A DNA stretch of 64,000 bases from Stenocarpella maydis (taxonomy: Eukaryota; Ascomycota; Sordariomycetes; Diaporthales; Diaporthaceae). The stretch covers positions 21,506 to 85,505 of the forward strand of contig NQMI01000173.1 in NCBI GenBank assembly GCA_002270565.1, read 5' to 3'. Within the stretch, counting starts at the first letter, position 1. The number at the start of each line of letters is the position of its first letter. The notes beneath the pieces were generated by a model that worked only from the letters and a program-made list of their open reading frames with translations, was not told the DNA's origin and did no database searches. A program made the translations under genes and the position numbers. Positions 35,947-47,639 of this stretch are shown here, one piece after another.

Positions 35947-37349
35947 TGTAAATAAGGTGAGAAAAACAACTTGAAATTCTGAAATAGAATTGATGGTTGC
36001 CTTCACTGGACCAGATTGTAACTTGATGCGGCGCCCCCAAGATAAATATTCAATATGGTCTACGGACATGAATGTCAACTCAGGGGTGCTAGGCCTGAGC
36101 CTCGGGACCTCGGTTGTGCCATGAGTGGAGTTGCCAGCATTTTCCGATCAATATACCCATGATATATGGAATCATGAGCCTAGGAGTGGGTAATGATCAA
36201 TTGATGACGCCCCTTCTATCTATTTCCAACCACATATAGAAGGCAAGGTCAAGGCGAAAAGCTGCAGTATTTCAATCATTGGACCTCGGCATTGCGTCTT
36301 AAAAATGAACACGATTCTTTTCCTCAAAGTCCTACTCCAACCGCATTCAAAGTTGCATATAGGCGCCATGTAAAGCTGATGGTGGGTGCGTTCAGCACGC
36401 TCATGTGCCTCCTCCCGGCTGGGCGTTTTCGCAAAAATTACCCAAAAGGGCTATACACACGAGGCTCCGAATTTCGACCACGCAGCTTCCCACTGCACTC
36501 CAGGTCCTGGCTCGTGACGTTGTATCACTTTTTAAGTCGGCTTGACGAACAACCTGGTGCAGCCGCTATGTGATTCTGTATACTTGGCACAGCGTACTAT
36601 TATCATAAGCCTGTTTCCGGACACGCAATCCTCAAAGCTTTTCAGCAGGACGGCAAATTGCATACTGCATAGGCGGCGAAGATGAATACGTTTAAACGAA
36701 GTCAGGGTGTGACATGTCTCGATCTTGAGCGATCGTCGGCAGGGAGCCGGCATCCTGACATGATTTCATGCTGCGAGACAGAAGAACCCAGTGATATACT
36801 GAAAGAAGAGTGGCCGTATGGGCTACGGCTGCATTCCAATACAGGCTGAAAATAAACATCGTGTGGTTGAAGATAGGTATGAGAACGGGTTGAAAGTGCT
36901 GGAGCTATTCCACGCATTAGATGAGAGTCAAGATGGCCCACCCATGTTTGATGAAACATTCGAACGGTTAAATTGACGGATGGTTTGTCCGATCGTTCTA
37001 TGATCCTTTATTTGGTTTTGCTCCAGAGTACAAATCAAGTGCGTAGCCAGTCCTAAAGGTTAAAACTAGAACCTTCACGGATCCTTAGAGACACCATCGA
37101 CTGTGCTACGGTCTAAAGGGCCGGTATTCGCCCCTCGACAAGACAAGACCCTTAGCTATGACACAATAGATCCACAAGCATCATTGGTAAGAAGCTCCAA
37201 AAATATCGATGGTTTTCATTACAAAATTAGAAGGGGAAAATTATTCCACCTACCTAGGGTAGTGAATCCCTGCTTCTTGTACAGTTGATGTGCTCCCTAG
37301 CAGATCTCCCGACTCACCCAACCACCATCCCAGTTTCCCATCACATATC
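35947..37349. other. Intergenic, no gene recognised
   Basis: 1.4 kb between the two cutinase genes. It should hold the promoter of the downstream gene (35947-36300) and the terminator of the upstream one. Short frames on both strands show no family resemblance and no transposon ends were seen. Confidence 0.5.
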
Positions 37350-38076
<727 letters not shown>

Positions 38077-38079
38077 ACT

Positions 38080-38553
38080 ATTACAAGGGTGCATAGGAGT
38101 AAATTACGGTAAGAACCATAAAGAAACCATTACTCAGAAGGGTGCCATAGGCCTAGAACTTACCGTAAGACAAAGCCCATATATATATAATTGCTCCTTC
38201 CCCAAGTGCTCTAAAAGGCACACAACGGAGGCATACAATAAAGGCCCACCACGAGAATGCATACTATGGGAAGCGTTCTAAGTAGAGTAACTTAAAGGAA
38301 CCTTAAAATAGAAAAGAACTCTTATGCTATTAAAGAAGCCTTTATAAAGAGGTCCTAAAAAGAGGTCTATATAAAAAAGAATAGCAATGAAATTCTAAGT
38401 GGGGAGATTTTAAGCCTAAGGTATTTAGAATATAGTGGGCTTGTCTTATAGGAAGTTGATGTCTTATGGTAAGTTCTAGGCCTATGGCACCCTTCTGAAT
38501 AACAGTTTCTTTAGGGTTCTTACCATAATTCACTCCCATACATCCCCGTAACA
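38080..38553. mobile_element. Foldback/MITE-like element with about 110-bp inverted repeats
   Basis: The left arm (about 38080-38190) and right arm (about 38435-38553) are inverted copies. Both hold GGTAAGAACC(A/C)TAAAGAAAC, CAGAAGGGTGCCATAGGCCT and AGAACTTACC(A/G)TAAGAC. The middle 250 bp has no coding potential. It lies directly upstream of the damaged cutinase ATG and upstream of the regulator pseudogene. Ends are uncertain by a few bases and no clear target duplication was found. Confidence 0.7.
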
Positions 38554-38574
38554 GTATATATTTTAGGAATGGAC

Positions 38575-39268
38575 AACCTATGAAGGGAGAGGTCTTTGCG
38601 GATGTATGTTGCATCGGCTTGGATCAAAGGAGAAAGAGGAGAAAGCAAAGCTATCACTTCGAGCGAGAACATCAGGTTCATCATCTCAAAGAAGGTTGCA
38701 TTGGTTTCCTGCAGGGACACCTCCGAGCTACTAATAGCACGGGGAGAGCCGCCCCACAAACGATCTTTCACCAACCCAAGCTCACACCTGTCCTCACCGG
38801 ATTATATCGAAGAATTACTCTCTGCTATCGTGGTCTTTTCCTTATACGAATCTATGAGTGGCTACAGCGGCGAATGGAAGCAGCATGTGGTGTCCCCTAC
38901 GGGCCGACTTTATCGCGGCATACGAGCAAACAGTCATCCACACAGATGGACCCAGACGATATGGTTATATGGAAGGCTGCAGGGCTACGGCTCCCTGCAA
39001 TACTAGCCGCCCCGGGCTCTGGGCAAATCACGAGCATATCTGGGAGCGGTGGCAGGGGGGACAACGCTTGCCGAAGTCTGATATGGTTATTGGCCAGGAT
39101 CATGAACTACCTGGCGTCTGCTGCCGCAGCACGCCCCCGGAGCAGTCTCTAGACACCTGGAGCGCTCTGCACTGTCGCATCCAGCAGTGGCACGAAGGCC
39201 TACCCCTCTGTTTTCGACCACACGTATCTCTTCCCATCCATGACAACGTCCAAAGTTCAGGCAACTAG
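38575..39268 (+). pseudogene. Zn2Cys6-type fungal regulator, C-terminal domain relic
   Basis: The plus strand carries, in order but in three different frames, the conserved blocks of the fungal transcription factor middle/C-terminal domain (the type following Zn2Cys6 clusters, as in Fungal_trans_2): YIEELLSAIVVFSLYESM with EWKQHV at about 38800-38890, LRADFIAAYEQT at about 38905-38940, MDPDDMVIWKAAGLRL at about 38944-38995, NACRSLIWLLARIMNYLA at about 39070-39120, and WSALHCRIQQWHEGLP at about 39158-39210. The N-terminal zinc cluster is absent; the foldback element lies where it would be expected. Frame changes have no intron signals, so it is a pseudogene. Its tail overlaps the 3' end of the MFS gene on the other strand by about 12 bp. 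Confidence 0.7.
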
Positions 39269-41340
39269 CTTCTTCTTCCTACTCCAGAGCAGCAGCGTAG
39301 CAGGAACTTGCAGCGCCGCAGTGACACAAAGAACAAGTGTCTGCCGATTGTAGCCCTCTGCCACAACTTGTCTGACCTGCTCAGAGACTGCTTCAGAAGC
39401 CATGGACAACGGATGGCCAAGGCTGTTCAAGTCCGCGCCTGCTATTCCCAGGATGGTGCTCAGCCGGGGCCGTAGATAATTGTTGAGAAATAAGGTCGAG
39501 ATGGACAGCACGATCGCGCTGCCCATGAATCTGAATTGCGCACCGGCTCCCATTCCAACAGCTTTCTGGCAAGTCAGCTCTCTCAGCTCATTTCATTACA
39601 GAAACTTTATTTCTCACTTACCCCGATCACGGCTCTCAACCACAAGAGGAATAGCAATGGTGAGCAGAGAGAAGTTCATACCGCAGCCCCAGCCAGCAAC
39701 CAACTCATATCCGTATATTCGGGCAGGAATGCCGGGAGTAAGAGGCAGCGTTCCCAATAGAGCAAAGCTGAGTACTTGAATACAGGCGCCAGAAAGAAAT
39801 ATATACATAAGGGGTATTTTCTTTCTTCCGGCAAGAACAGCTGAAAATATCGTGGCGATAGGAATCGCAAAGGAAACGGGGATCAACCGGATACCTGCGT
39901 TAAACCCGGAAAGTCCATATACCAGCTGAAAGCGCTGCGGGAGAAGAAACATGCCGATTAAGCATGGGCCGCCTATAAGAAATTGGTTCCTATACCGTTA
40001 TTAGCAATTGCCTTCTGTTTCCCTCTTCCAGAACTTACAGTAAGATACTGATCATCCGTTGGTTAACGAAAAGCCTAGTTGGAAGGACGGGCTCTCGAAC
40101 TGTAGCGGAAAGAGTTATATGTCTCTCCCACATGGCGAGAGCAATAAATAGAACGCCCGATATCGTGAGCAATGAGATAACATATGCCGAACTCCATTCA
40201 AATAAGGAGCCGGCTTCTTCAAACCCAGCGGTAAGACTAAGCGTAGCCAATAGTATAAGTAAGGTTCCCGGTAGATCTACTCGGTTGATCACTGCCTTGT
40301 TCAAGAAGTCTTTGGCTTTTCGGGGCTGGCCATGGTCCGGTTTACCATGATACGGAAACCCAATTGGGATCGAAATGAAGGCCAGGATAAACGCAATGCT
40401 TGCGATTGGGACACTGAATATGAAAATGAGCAAGTTGAACAGAGGTTCCATGACCAATCCTAGGGAGGCTTTCTGCTTACTTGATGATGAAAATCCATCT
40501 CCAGGAAGTATTGGCAGCTATTGCACCGCCGATGATGGGGCCGGCAAGAAGTGCCAGAGCACTAGTGATGTTGATGTACGAGACATACTGCGTATATTTC
40601 TCCGGTGGCACAATCTCCATCATGATGGTTGTGCAGATAGAGAAGCATCCACCTCCGCCAATTCCTTGGAAGGCGCGGAACACGATACTATGGGTATTTC
40701 AGCAATTGTAGGTGAGGAAAACCGAATGCCTTGGTGTGGTGGGTCCCAGTTGTCTGGGATACTTCAACCACTCACACTTGAATGATAGTCTGTGAAGCAC
40801 CAGAGGCCGCGGAGAAAATGATGAACAGGGCCGGTGACACCAGTAGCATGAACTTGCGCCCTAGTATGTCGCTAAATTTGGCAAATATGACGATGACACC
40901 TGCCGAATATTAGCATAGTATCATCAACAAGCCGTCAGCGGCGAAGCGATAGACCACCAACCTATATAACCAAGTAGGTAACTTGCCACGATCCAGCCGA
41001 CCCTGTCCAGGCCACCTAAGTCATCGGTGATAGCCACGGCAGCGGTGACGATAATGGGGATCTCTAGATATGTAAGAAACATGAGCATCAGAATTCTAAG
41101 ACAAAGTTAGTGATGTAGTCATTTTCTCTTTCGGCTTGTGAGTATTCACGCGGAAGTGATGGACCAAAACTGCCGGCCCTGGACGTAGGCAATGCTGCCA
41201 TCACAGCAAGAGCCATTTATGTTTGGTGGATCTTCGTCACGCCCTCCTCCTATAGAAAGTTCCTCTTTTGATCCAACGAAAGGATGGCCAGGGCCATGAG
41301 AACCATCATGGTTGACGAAGGCTTTAGGTTCGTGGTCCAT
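39257..41340 (-). CDS. MFS multidrug-type transporter (DHA2-like), seven exons
   Basis: Minus-strand exons 41340-41150, 41095-40962, 40899-40776, 40687-40481, 40413-40039, 39989-39622 and 39561-39257 join in frame to 567 aa. Five of the six introns are 49-88 nt with ordinary GT...AG ends; several have CTAAC-like branch sites. A hydrophilic N-terminal tail of about 60 residues precedes the helices. Diagnostic parts: SDILGRK (MFS motif A after TM2), VFRAFQGIGGGG in TM4, and LALLAGPIIGGAIAANTSWR followed by WIFIIN, the motif-C region of drug:H+ antiporters. The length fits a 14-helix DHA2 carrier. Likely role is proton-driven export of a toxic or secondary metabolite at the plasma membrane; substrate unknown. 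The last intron needs an AAG acceptor, or there is a small indel. CCG-N-CGG sites lie upstream. Confidence 0.85.
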
Positions 41341-41615
41341 GAGGGCTGATGTAATCTTTTGATGAATTTTCTCGAATGACAGAATCTGAAGTTACAGGGG
41401 TTCGGATCAATTGACGGCATTGACAGTTCTCTCGTGTCTCTGGGCGATTTGAATTAGAATGGGCAGGATTCTTGAAATACCTCTCTCCCCCCTTATGCCA
41501 GAGCCTCGTTTCCAGAGCCTCGTTGCCAAAACCCTTTGCCAAGGGCTAATACATTGGCAGTCATCTCCCAGTCAGCTTTTATCACATCTAGTTTATTTAG
41601 TGCGACATATGTCGT

Positions 41616-41800
41616 TGCTCAATTGGTTAGTCATAGTACATATGTATCTCATCACCGCCCCCAACCGGCGGTTCTCCAACCGGCGGTTCTCGAGGCCAAC
41701 ATGCATACATCATTTATGCAGTGCAACGTGTATCCCGTTCAATTGGTTAATCATGGTATCTCATAACCGCCCCCAACCGGCGGTTCCCGAGACCAACATG
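41616..41800 (-). promoter_or_regulatory. Duplicated promoter segment with three CCG-N-CGG sites upstream of the MFS gene
   Basis: The motif AACCGGCGGTT occurs at 41663-41673, 41678-41688 and 41775-41785. Its CCG-N-CGG core is an everted CGG pair of the kind bound by Zn2Cys6 regulators. The sites lie in a roughly 60-bp segment (CAATTGGTTA...CCCCCAACCGGCGGTTC) present twice, 120 bp apart, about 320-450 bp upstream of the MFS start. Binding is inferred. Confidence 0.5.
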
Positions 41801-42540
41801 ACCAAATTCCGCTTGCGTCCGCTTCGCGGCGCAGCACTGGTGTTAACGAGACCAACAGGCATACATACTTACTTCAAAATACCACCATTCCAATGCTATC
41901 TTAGCGTAGGCAGACATCAGGTTCTGTCCCAAGCTTCTATTTTTGTGGTCGAATCACTCGCTAGTCAACTTTAATGTGAATTCTGCAACTCAATGCTGCG
42001 GGCTGTACCGCCGCCCACCTTGTTGTATTGCGGTTTCGGTGTAGGAATCGGATCCTAGTTTGATACTTCCTCTTTCTCCCTCCACTCACTCAATCAACTC
42101 GCCGCCCGTCAAAAATGAGCCTAGACCTTGGCGTCCCAGATATCTGGTCAGGAAGGTAGTATGGACTGAGCCGCATTTCGACATAACAAACCCCATATAT
42201 CGAGTGATACGCCCGCCGTAGTATGCCGATACGATGGTATGATTTGACATTGAAGGGATCATCATTGCATTTTGGGTCACATAAATGTAGCCTCGTGGCC
42301 CATGTTTCATCCGTACCATCTTTAAGAAAGCTAAGAGCGTTCATTGGCGACTGCATGTAGCGTAGGCAACCTTAGCCGGAGCTTCACATCTTATGGATGC
42401 GGATAGAGGGCTGAATGCCATGCGCATTCACCAAGGATTGGCAAGTGAAATAGCTGGATAGTGAACGGCATATTCTGGTTGGCTCTAGCTGCCCAGAGTA
42501 CATCACGGCCAAGGCGAATGGACCCTCCATTTCATCATGT
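41801..42540. other. No gene recognised
   Basis: From about 42100 the plus strand could start a protein (MSLDLGVPDIWSG at 42115) but it stops at once; later frames give only short pieces. It may be a relic of an unidentified gene. Base composition is normal up to 42540, where A+T-rich repeats begin. Confidence 0.35.
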
Positions 42541-42664
42541 TTTTTCGGGAAAATACATTTAATATAAGCTAATGTTTTTTAAACATCTGTTAACAAATCA
42601 ATTATAAGCAAATGTATAAAATTTTAGACAGAAGTAATTAAATAATAATAATAATACAATATAT

Positions 42665-42880
42665 AACGTGGTTTACCGGTAAGTAGATCATATCAGTAAG
42701 TACATCAGTAGGTACCTTTTTACTAAGAATACTAATAAAAAGTGTTATGATCACACTAAACCTTTATAGGGTTCAGTAGGTAACCTATAGGGTTTATATT
42801 AGCAGAGCAGCACAGAGGCAGCACATAACTAAGTTACAGTTTACAAAGATACTATTCACAAAGAAAGTATAATCAAAAGC
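42665..42880. repeat. Family E fragment
   Basis: It begins ACGTGGTTTACCGGTAAGTAG, matching the starts at 50114 and 60472 (ACGTGGTTTACTAGG; ACATGGTTTACCAGTAAG). Only the first about 50 bp is shared; the rest is A+T-rich. Confidence 0.5.
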
Positions 42881-43108
42881 TAACGTGGGTGGCCCACATT
42901 TGAGCCCCCCCTGATCTGGGCCACCCTCCTCATCAACCATTGAAGCTATTCACACCCTTAATTAGCTACCATAACAATAACCAATCCCTCTTCCGTTAAT
43001 ATTAAGGAATCGCCAGAATTATCGCTATCAGGGGACACCTTGCCGGCTTCGATTTTCGCCCTACAAATAGCCTTAATATCGGCGAAAGCCACATTTAAGT
43101 CAATTATA

Positions 43109-44937
43109 ACATCGTGGACCCCCATTTCGACCACCCCAAACCACGACTATGCCACTATTCCCAACTTCAATTGCCCGCCACCACGATGACCGATCCCTCT
43201 TCCGTTGGTGTTGAGGAATCATTAGAAGCCTCGCTACCGGGCGATATCTCCCATGCTTCAATTTTGGCCTTCCGAATAGCCTCAATATCGGCGAAAGCTG
43301 CATTTGGGTCAATTATGACCTTCCTCTTTTAAAGCGCCCTGCTGGCCTCAATTTAACTTATAAGCTCCTCATTTTTTCTTAAGGATATCATTAAGTTAAA
43401 GTCTTTCTAATCATACCCCTTAATAATCTGAAAAGGTATTATTGTGTAGGGCTTAAGTGTTTCTTATAAGCATAAATGTGGAGTAATAACCTTAACTCTT
43501 ATGATTACCTGGGCGTCTGAACAATGGGCTCCTGGGGCTGGGAAAAAGAGTATAGTGCTTCATTTTTATTGATGAAGCTATTCCCGGTCCTGGAATCTTG
43601 AGATCTTTCCTTTATCTGACGGTTTTTAAGGATAAAGTTGCTTGAGAGCCCTCTCACCTAATTAACCAGCTATAACCCCGTTGCCCTCCACCTAGAACGA
43701 ATATTTAAAGCTATAAATACCTCTTTGCGTGCTTACTAATAGCAATAAAGAAATCATCGCTTTACCATAACTATAGAGGTATTACGTTGTTTAAGGAGAT
43801 GCATTTTCCTCTAGAATTCCCGCTTAAATAGGCTAAATATAGCAATATTAAGAGGTTGCAGAATGTGAGTTATATATACTAACAAGAAAACAATATATAT
43901 ATAATTCTTAAAGCATTCCTACATAAACTTAATAGTAGTATAAGTATGGTACCTATTAATTATTAATAAATACTACTTATTTGGGTTAATTAGGGCCATC
44001 TGGGGTATAAAGATCTTCCTTAACTACTTAATAGCGATTACTGCCTTTATCTACCCCTTCTTTATTGCCGTGAGTTGCCAACCTCCCAAATCTTTAAGGG
44101 CATTTGGAAACTACTGCTGCTAAATGCTTTTCCCTTTAAAAATAATTAATGGGACTAGTACCCTGCCCAAGGCATTAATACACTCGAGGAAGAAGGTTCA
44201 CGCCTGGGAATTATAGTCCAATTAGACAATTGGGCTGCCCTTTGAATAGCTGAAGATGAGGGCTTCTTCCAAGCGACCCTCCATAATCCCGCCCTCATCA
44301 GCATTCCAGCAGTTGCCCGGTTTAATTAACTTCAAGATGGGCAGATCGAGGAGGTCAAACTAAGACCCTATATTCGCCTTCACAGCTACCTGAATCCTTA
44401 AGGCTTCAACATGCTGATTCCTCCTTAATCAAAGTTCCGGGTAAAAAGAGAGGAAGCCCCGAAGCTAACATTTTCCAAGGGGAGGGTAGTCTTCATTCGG
44501 GAAGGCAAGATAGGCTGCTAGACCCTGCAGATTAAACCGGGTTAGGGCAAGCCCTAATTAACTCTAATTGATAATAAATAAAGCTAATTAAGCCTCTTAA
44601 ACTTTAGAAATAAGCTGCTAAGGGCAGGAAGCTTTGTAATAGCTTATATAGCCATTAAGGCGATTATAAAGGGTAGTCCAAGGAATATGCTAGATCTTAA
44701 AGGCCTGCCTAATTGGTATACTATCCTTAATTGCTATAATAGCATTATTAAGTTCATCTTCAGAATATTGCTTCATGATAGTCTAGTTGAGTTACATATA
44801 AAGTTTAGTGATTAGAAAAAAATCCCTTATTAAGATATTTAAGTTTTTCTGTGGGGTGGGTACAGACGCGTTCATACGCGTACGCAAATATGGGGGTGTC
44901 GAAATGGTGAGGGGGCCGAAATGAGGGTCCACGATGT
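43109..44937 (-). mobile_element. Inner Fot1/pogo-like DNA transposon (1829 bp) with TA target duplication
   Basis: The terminal inverted repeats start ACATCGTGGACCC at both ends and extend imperfectly for about 35 bp. TA flanks both sides (43107-43108 and 44938-44939), the signature of Tc1/mariner/pogo insertion. The minus strand carries a stop-broken transposase: an N-terminal HTH block (EDELNNAIIAIKD, IPIRQAFKI) at about 44770, a catalytic Asp block (NCWNADEGGIMEG) at about 44300, THILQPLNIAIFSLFKREF at about 43840, NIRSRWRATGL at about 43700, and the C-terminus at about 43170-43330 (AFADIEAIRKAKIEAWEIS). Full-length but dead. Confidence 0.85.
43165..44800 (-). pseudogene. Fot1/pogo-like DDE transposase, RIP-inactivated
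   Basis: The order of blocks (HTH, then DDE core, then basic C-terminus with an IDPNxxFADIEAI-type tail) and the spacing match pogo-family transposases of about 500-550 aa. Stops fall at expected Trp, Gln and Arg codons, the RIP pattern. The enzyme would have cut at the TIR ends and inserted into TA. Confidence 0.7.
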
Positions 44938-45169
44938 TAACCTTCTTCCTCTTAGTCTTCCTGCTAGCTTTAATTTAACTCTCTAGCTGCTAGCTTTTTC
45001 GTAAGATTATTACCAACTGTATTTCTTTCTAGTTATATACTTTAAGGATTTTTCTAAGAAGTTATCATTATATAGGGCTTAAGTATTTCTAATGCTCATA
45101 ATTAGCTATAAGCCAGTAAATCTCTTAGGACCTCTTTAGGACAACCGGCAGTGACGGCGGCTAAGTCAG

Positions 45170-45964
45170 AATAATGGTTTGCATACTAATTTGGGTAGTG
45201 CGTGTTATACGTGCACTGGGGGCCTACATGTATCTGTGTACCCTCCGTTTTCTTCTGTGCGAATCTCCGCGTTCAAGGTATATAGTCTATAAAGTAGGTT
45301 ATCTAACTGAGTTTAATATAATTTTTAAGCTTAATATTAATAATAATATTAGCTTATTAGTTTTCTAATATAAGCTTTTAATTATTCCTTTTTATTATAA
45401 TGATTATATATGAACTAGTATTTCTTATTATAATTATAGTATTTAATATCCTTTTTATTTTTTCTTAACTATTATTAAGCTATATTAAGCTTCATAGATC
45501 TTATATATTATGTTGAAAATAAAGTTCTAAGCTAGTAATATTTTCCAGTATTAGCGTTATACTAAAACCTATTTGAGCTATTATCTTTCTTTTAGTATAA
45601 TATTTATATATCTAGTTATTAACTTTACTAGCTAGCTTAATATATTATAAGAAATCTTTACGATAATCTTCCTTAGCTAGTTTATTCTTTACTTTATCCT
45701 TAAGTCTAATATTAAATTTAAAGATAGAAGTATTATTAATATAATTAAATTATATATAAATATATAAGAATTCTACTATATATCTTAAAGCTGCTCCTTT
45801 CTATTTAAGCTTCATAAGTTCTTATTTAGCCCATTATTCTTTATTTAGATCTTAAAAGAGAGTTCTTAGGGCAGCTTTATAACCTTTATAGGTACTAAAG
45901 ATCTCTTAAGTTTTATATTTATATTACATGAAGTCCTTATTTTCTAGGTAGTCCTTAAGGTAAG
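45170..45964 (-). pseudogene. A+T-rich gypsy gag remnant (minus strand)
   Basis: Minus-strand 45964-45480 reads IFSTYKGYKAALRTLF, then FNIRLKDKVKNKLAKED, homologous to the gag block at 640-880 and 52960-53220 but more diverged. It abuts the end of the family F LTR at 45965. 45170-45480 has no recognisable content. Confidence 0.55.
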
Positions 45965-46426
45965 TGTAATGATCAACGGGTTTCCAAGTACATTAAACCT
46001 AAAAGATCAAGGGTTTATATTCGGAATACATTATTAGGCGGTTGTTAAGCAATATTATTAACTAACAATAATCACTAGCTATAAGGCTATCCAATACTGG
46101 GATTGAATACTTAGATTAACGACTAAAGAGTCTGTTCTATAAAAAGCTATCTATTGTGGTAATAACCATATCCGTATATATATTCCGACTCTTCAGTAGC
46201 TCGCAAGCTTGCATACCAAGTCATCAAGCCCTCGCACAAGGCTCAATACTTCATCCTTTAAGCAGGCTTACATAGCTCGTAATCAAGCATTATAAGCTAG
46301 ACCCTAACCCTAATAAGGTAGCATTACTGATCGGATCAGGCAGGACGCCCTTTTCGGGAGCTATTTCCCATCCTGCAGGGTTGTCTTCTGCGATAGTCAG
46401 CCGCTAATGTATATTAGCTCATAACA
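45965..46426 (-). repeat. Family F LTR, 3' copy (462 bp)
   Basis: On the minus strand it starts TGTTATGAGC and ends GATCATTACA, so TG...CA with a short terminal inversion. An inverted copy of equal length lies at 51972-52433. The far side shows a purine-rich tract, so this is a 3' LTR. Confidence 0.85.
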
Positions 46427-46450
46427 CTATCTCCCTCCTTACTTCTTTTG
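46427..46450 (-). other. Polypurine tract of family F
   Basis: On the minus strand AAGTAAGGAGGGAGATAG directly precedes the LTR, as expected for a retrotransposon PPT. Confidence 0.6.
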
Positions 46451-46599
46451 TCCTCAAAAGTGCCCCGTAAGTCATTTTTCATTCATTAGCGCTCCATTTA
46501 TGCCTTCCTAATCCATCATATTATCTGGGGTTAAGGATTCTCAGGTTTTCAAATCATCCCATCATTCCAGGAAGGTCAAGCAATATAATTCCTTATTAT

Positions 46600-47165
46600 T
46601 TACCATTCTGCAGAATGCTATCACCATACAACCTTATTCTTCTTGCAAGGCGCAGGGCATCAAGAGCTACAAGGTCTTAGAGAAGGCCTCCAGTCATTAT
46701 ACCAAGTGCATTCAGTAGTAGCAATTAAAGTGCAATATCCTAGAATTAAATAACTCCAAGAACCTTTTACATATCTCAGCCCAGCACCAAAAACTAGAGG
46801 ACAAGATTAAAGAATTAGAGGAGAAGCTCCTTTATTTGCGCAAATAGAAGTATATATAGTATAAGCGGATATCTCAGGCTATTTATTAGGGTTTATTAAA
46901 TTTAAATAAGTTAGATTATGCGGAAAAGGAGGAAGCTAATACTAAGCAGAGGCGGATCGCTAAGCAGTCCACCAAGGTAGTTCACTAAAGTTCCACTAAA
47001 GAGGCTGGTAGGATGGTAGCGCAGGAGGCATAGCTACATTCTAAGGGTAAAGTAGGAGTTTTTAATTAAAGTTCCTTAATGGATAATAGTATTAGTTGGT
47101 CTGAATTTGTAGGTACTAGTAATAAGGGTGGTGAAGGAAATGCGCCTATAGGTAGCTTGTCTTAG
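46600..47165 (+). pseudogene. Plus-strand coiled-coil ORF remnant, antisense to family F pol
   Basis: Apart from single-codon stops the plus strand stays open for about 170 codons: YKVLEKASSHYTKCI, HQKLEDKIKELEEKLLYLRK (heptad-like, charged), LNLNKLDYAEKEEANTKQR. The stops sit where Gln codons fit (CAG to TAG). It lies between chromodomain and 3' LTR and runs opposite to pol. It resembles the basic coiled C-terminal tail of pogo-like transposases, so it may be an inserted transposon tail or an accessory antisense gene of family F. Confidence 0.4.
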
Positions 47166-47639
47166 TGCCTAATTCTTATTACTAGGAATGGAGTTTGTTC
47201 GCTTATTATCCAACTAGTCCTGATTTCTAGCCGTCCCTAGTCTACTAGTCATACTGTATCATTCTGATCTTTATTTTCCTATAACTAGTATTCGCTAGAG
47301 TGCAGGGTGCGGATACTAGTATTCATTTAGGTGGGTTTTAGGCATAACCAGTATTCGGGTTGCTGGTTGGACAGGGCGACTGGTGTTAGTGTGTTTTTCC
47401 AAAGGGTTGACTAGTCGCTAGCTTCTAGTCATTCCCATTATAACTAGTCTCTTATTGGTTGTTTTCCTTATTTCAGCTGCAAAATCTGGGGTTTATTATA
47501 TAGTTTTATTATAATATTAGTTTATTATAGTTCGTTATGTGTGGGTCTTTAGGCCGCATTTCTGGTTTCTGGGTTTGTTTTGTAGTAGTCCGCGTATGGT
47601 ACTTTTTGAGTTCATTATAATAATAAGTTAAGTTTTAGG

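Larger units (their letters stand above)
42881..45160 (-). mobile_element. Outer Fot1/pogo-like element (family D), split by an inner copy
   Basis: The left end TA-ACGTGGGTGGCCCAC equals that at 33858. Minus-strand 43108-42965 encodes a transposase C-terminus (VAFADIKAI, KIEAGKVSPDSDNSGD, stop) typical of pogo/Fot1 proteins. Sequence resumes after 44938 (AGRLRGRR, Lys/Arg-rich, stop-broken) and fades by about 45160. Its right terminal inverted repeat was not found, so it is truncated. RIP-like decay is heavy. Confidence 0.65.

Noticed and set aside
46305..46325. CCCTAACCCTAA-like text resembling telomere repeat, also near 30700 and 52085
   Set aside because: Only one or two units, in two cases inside the family F LTR; not a telomeric tract.
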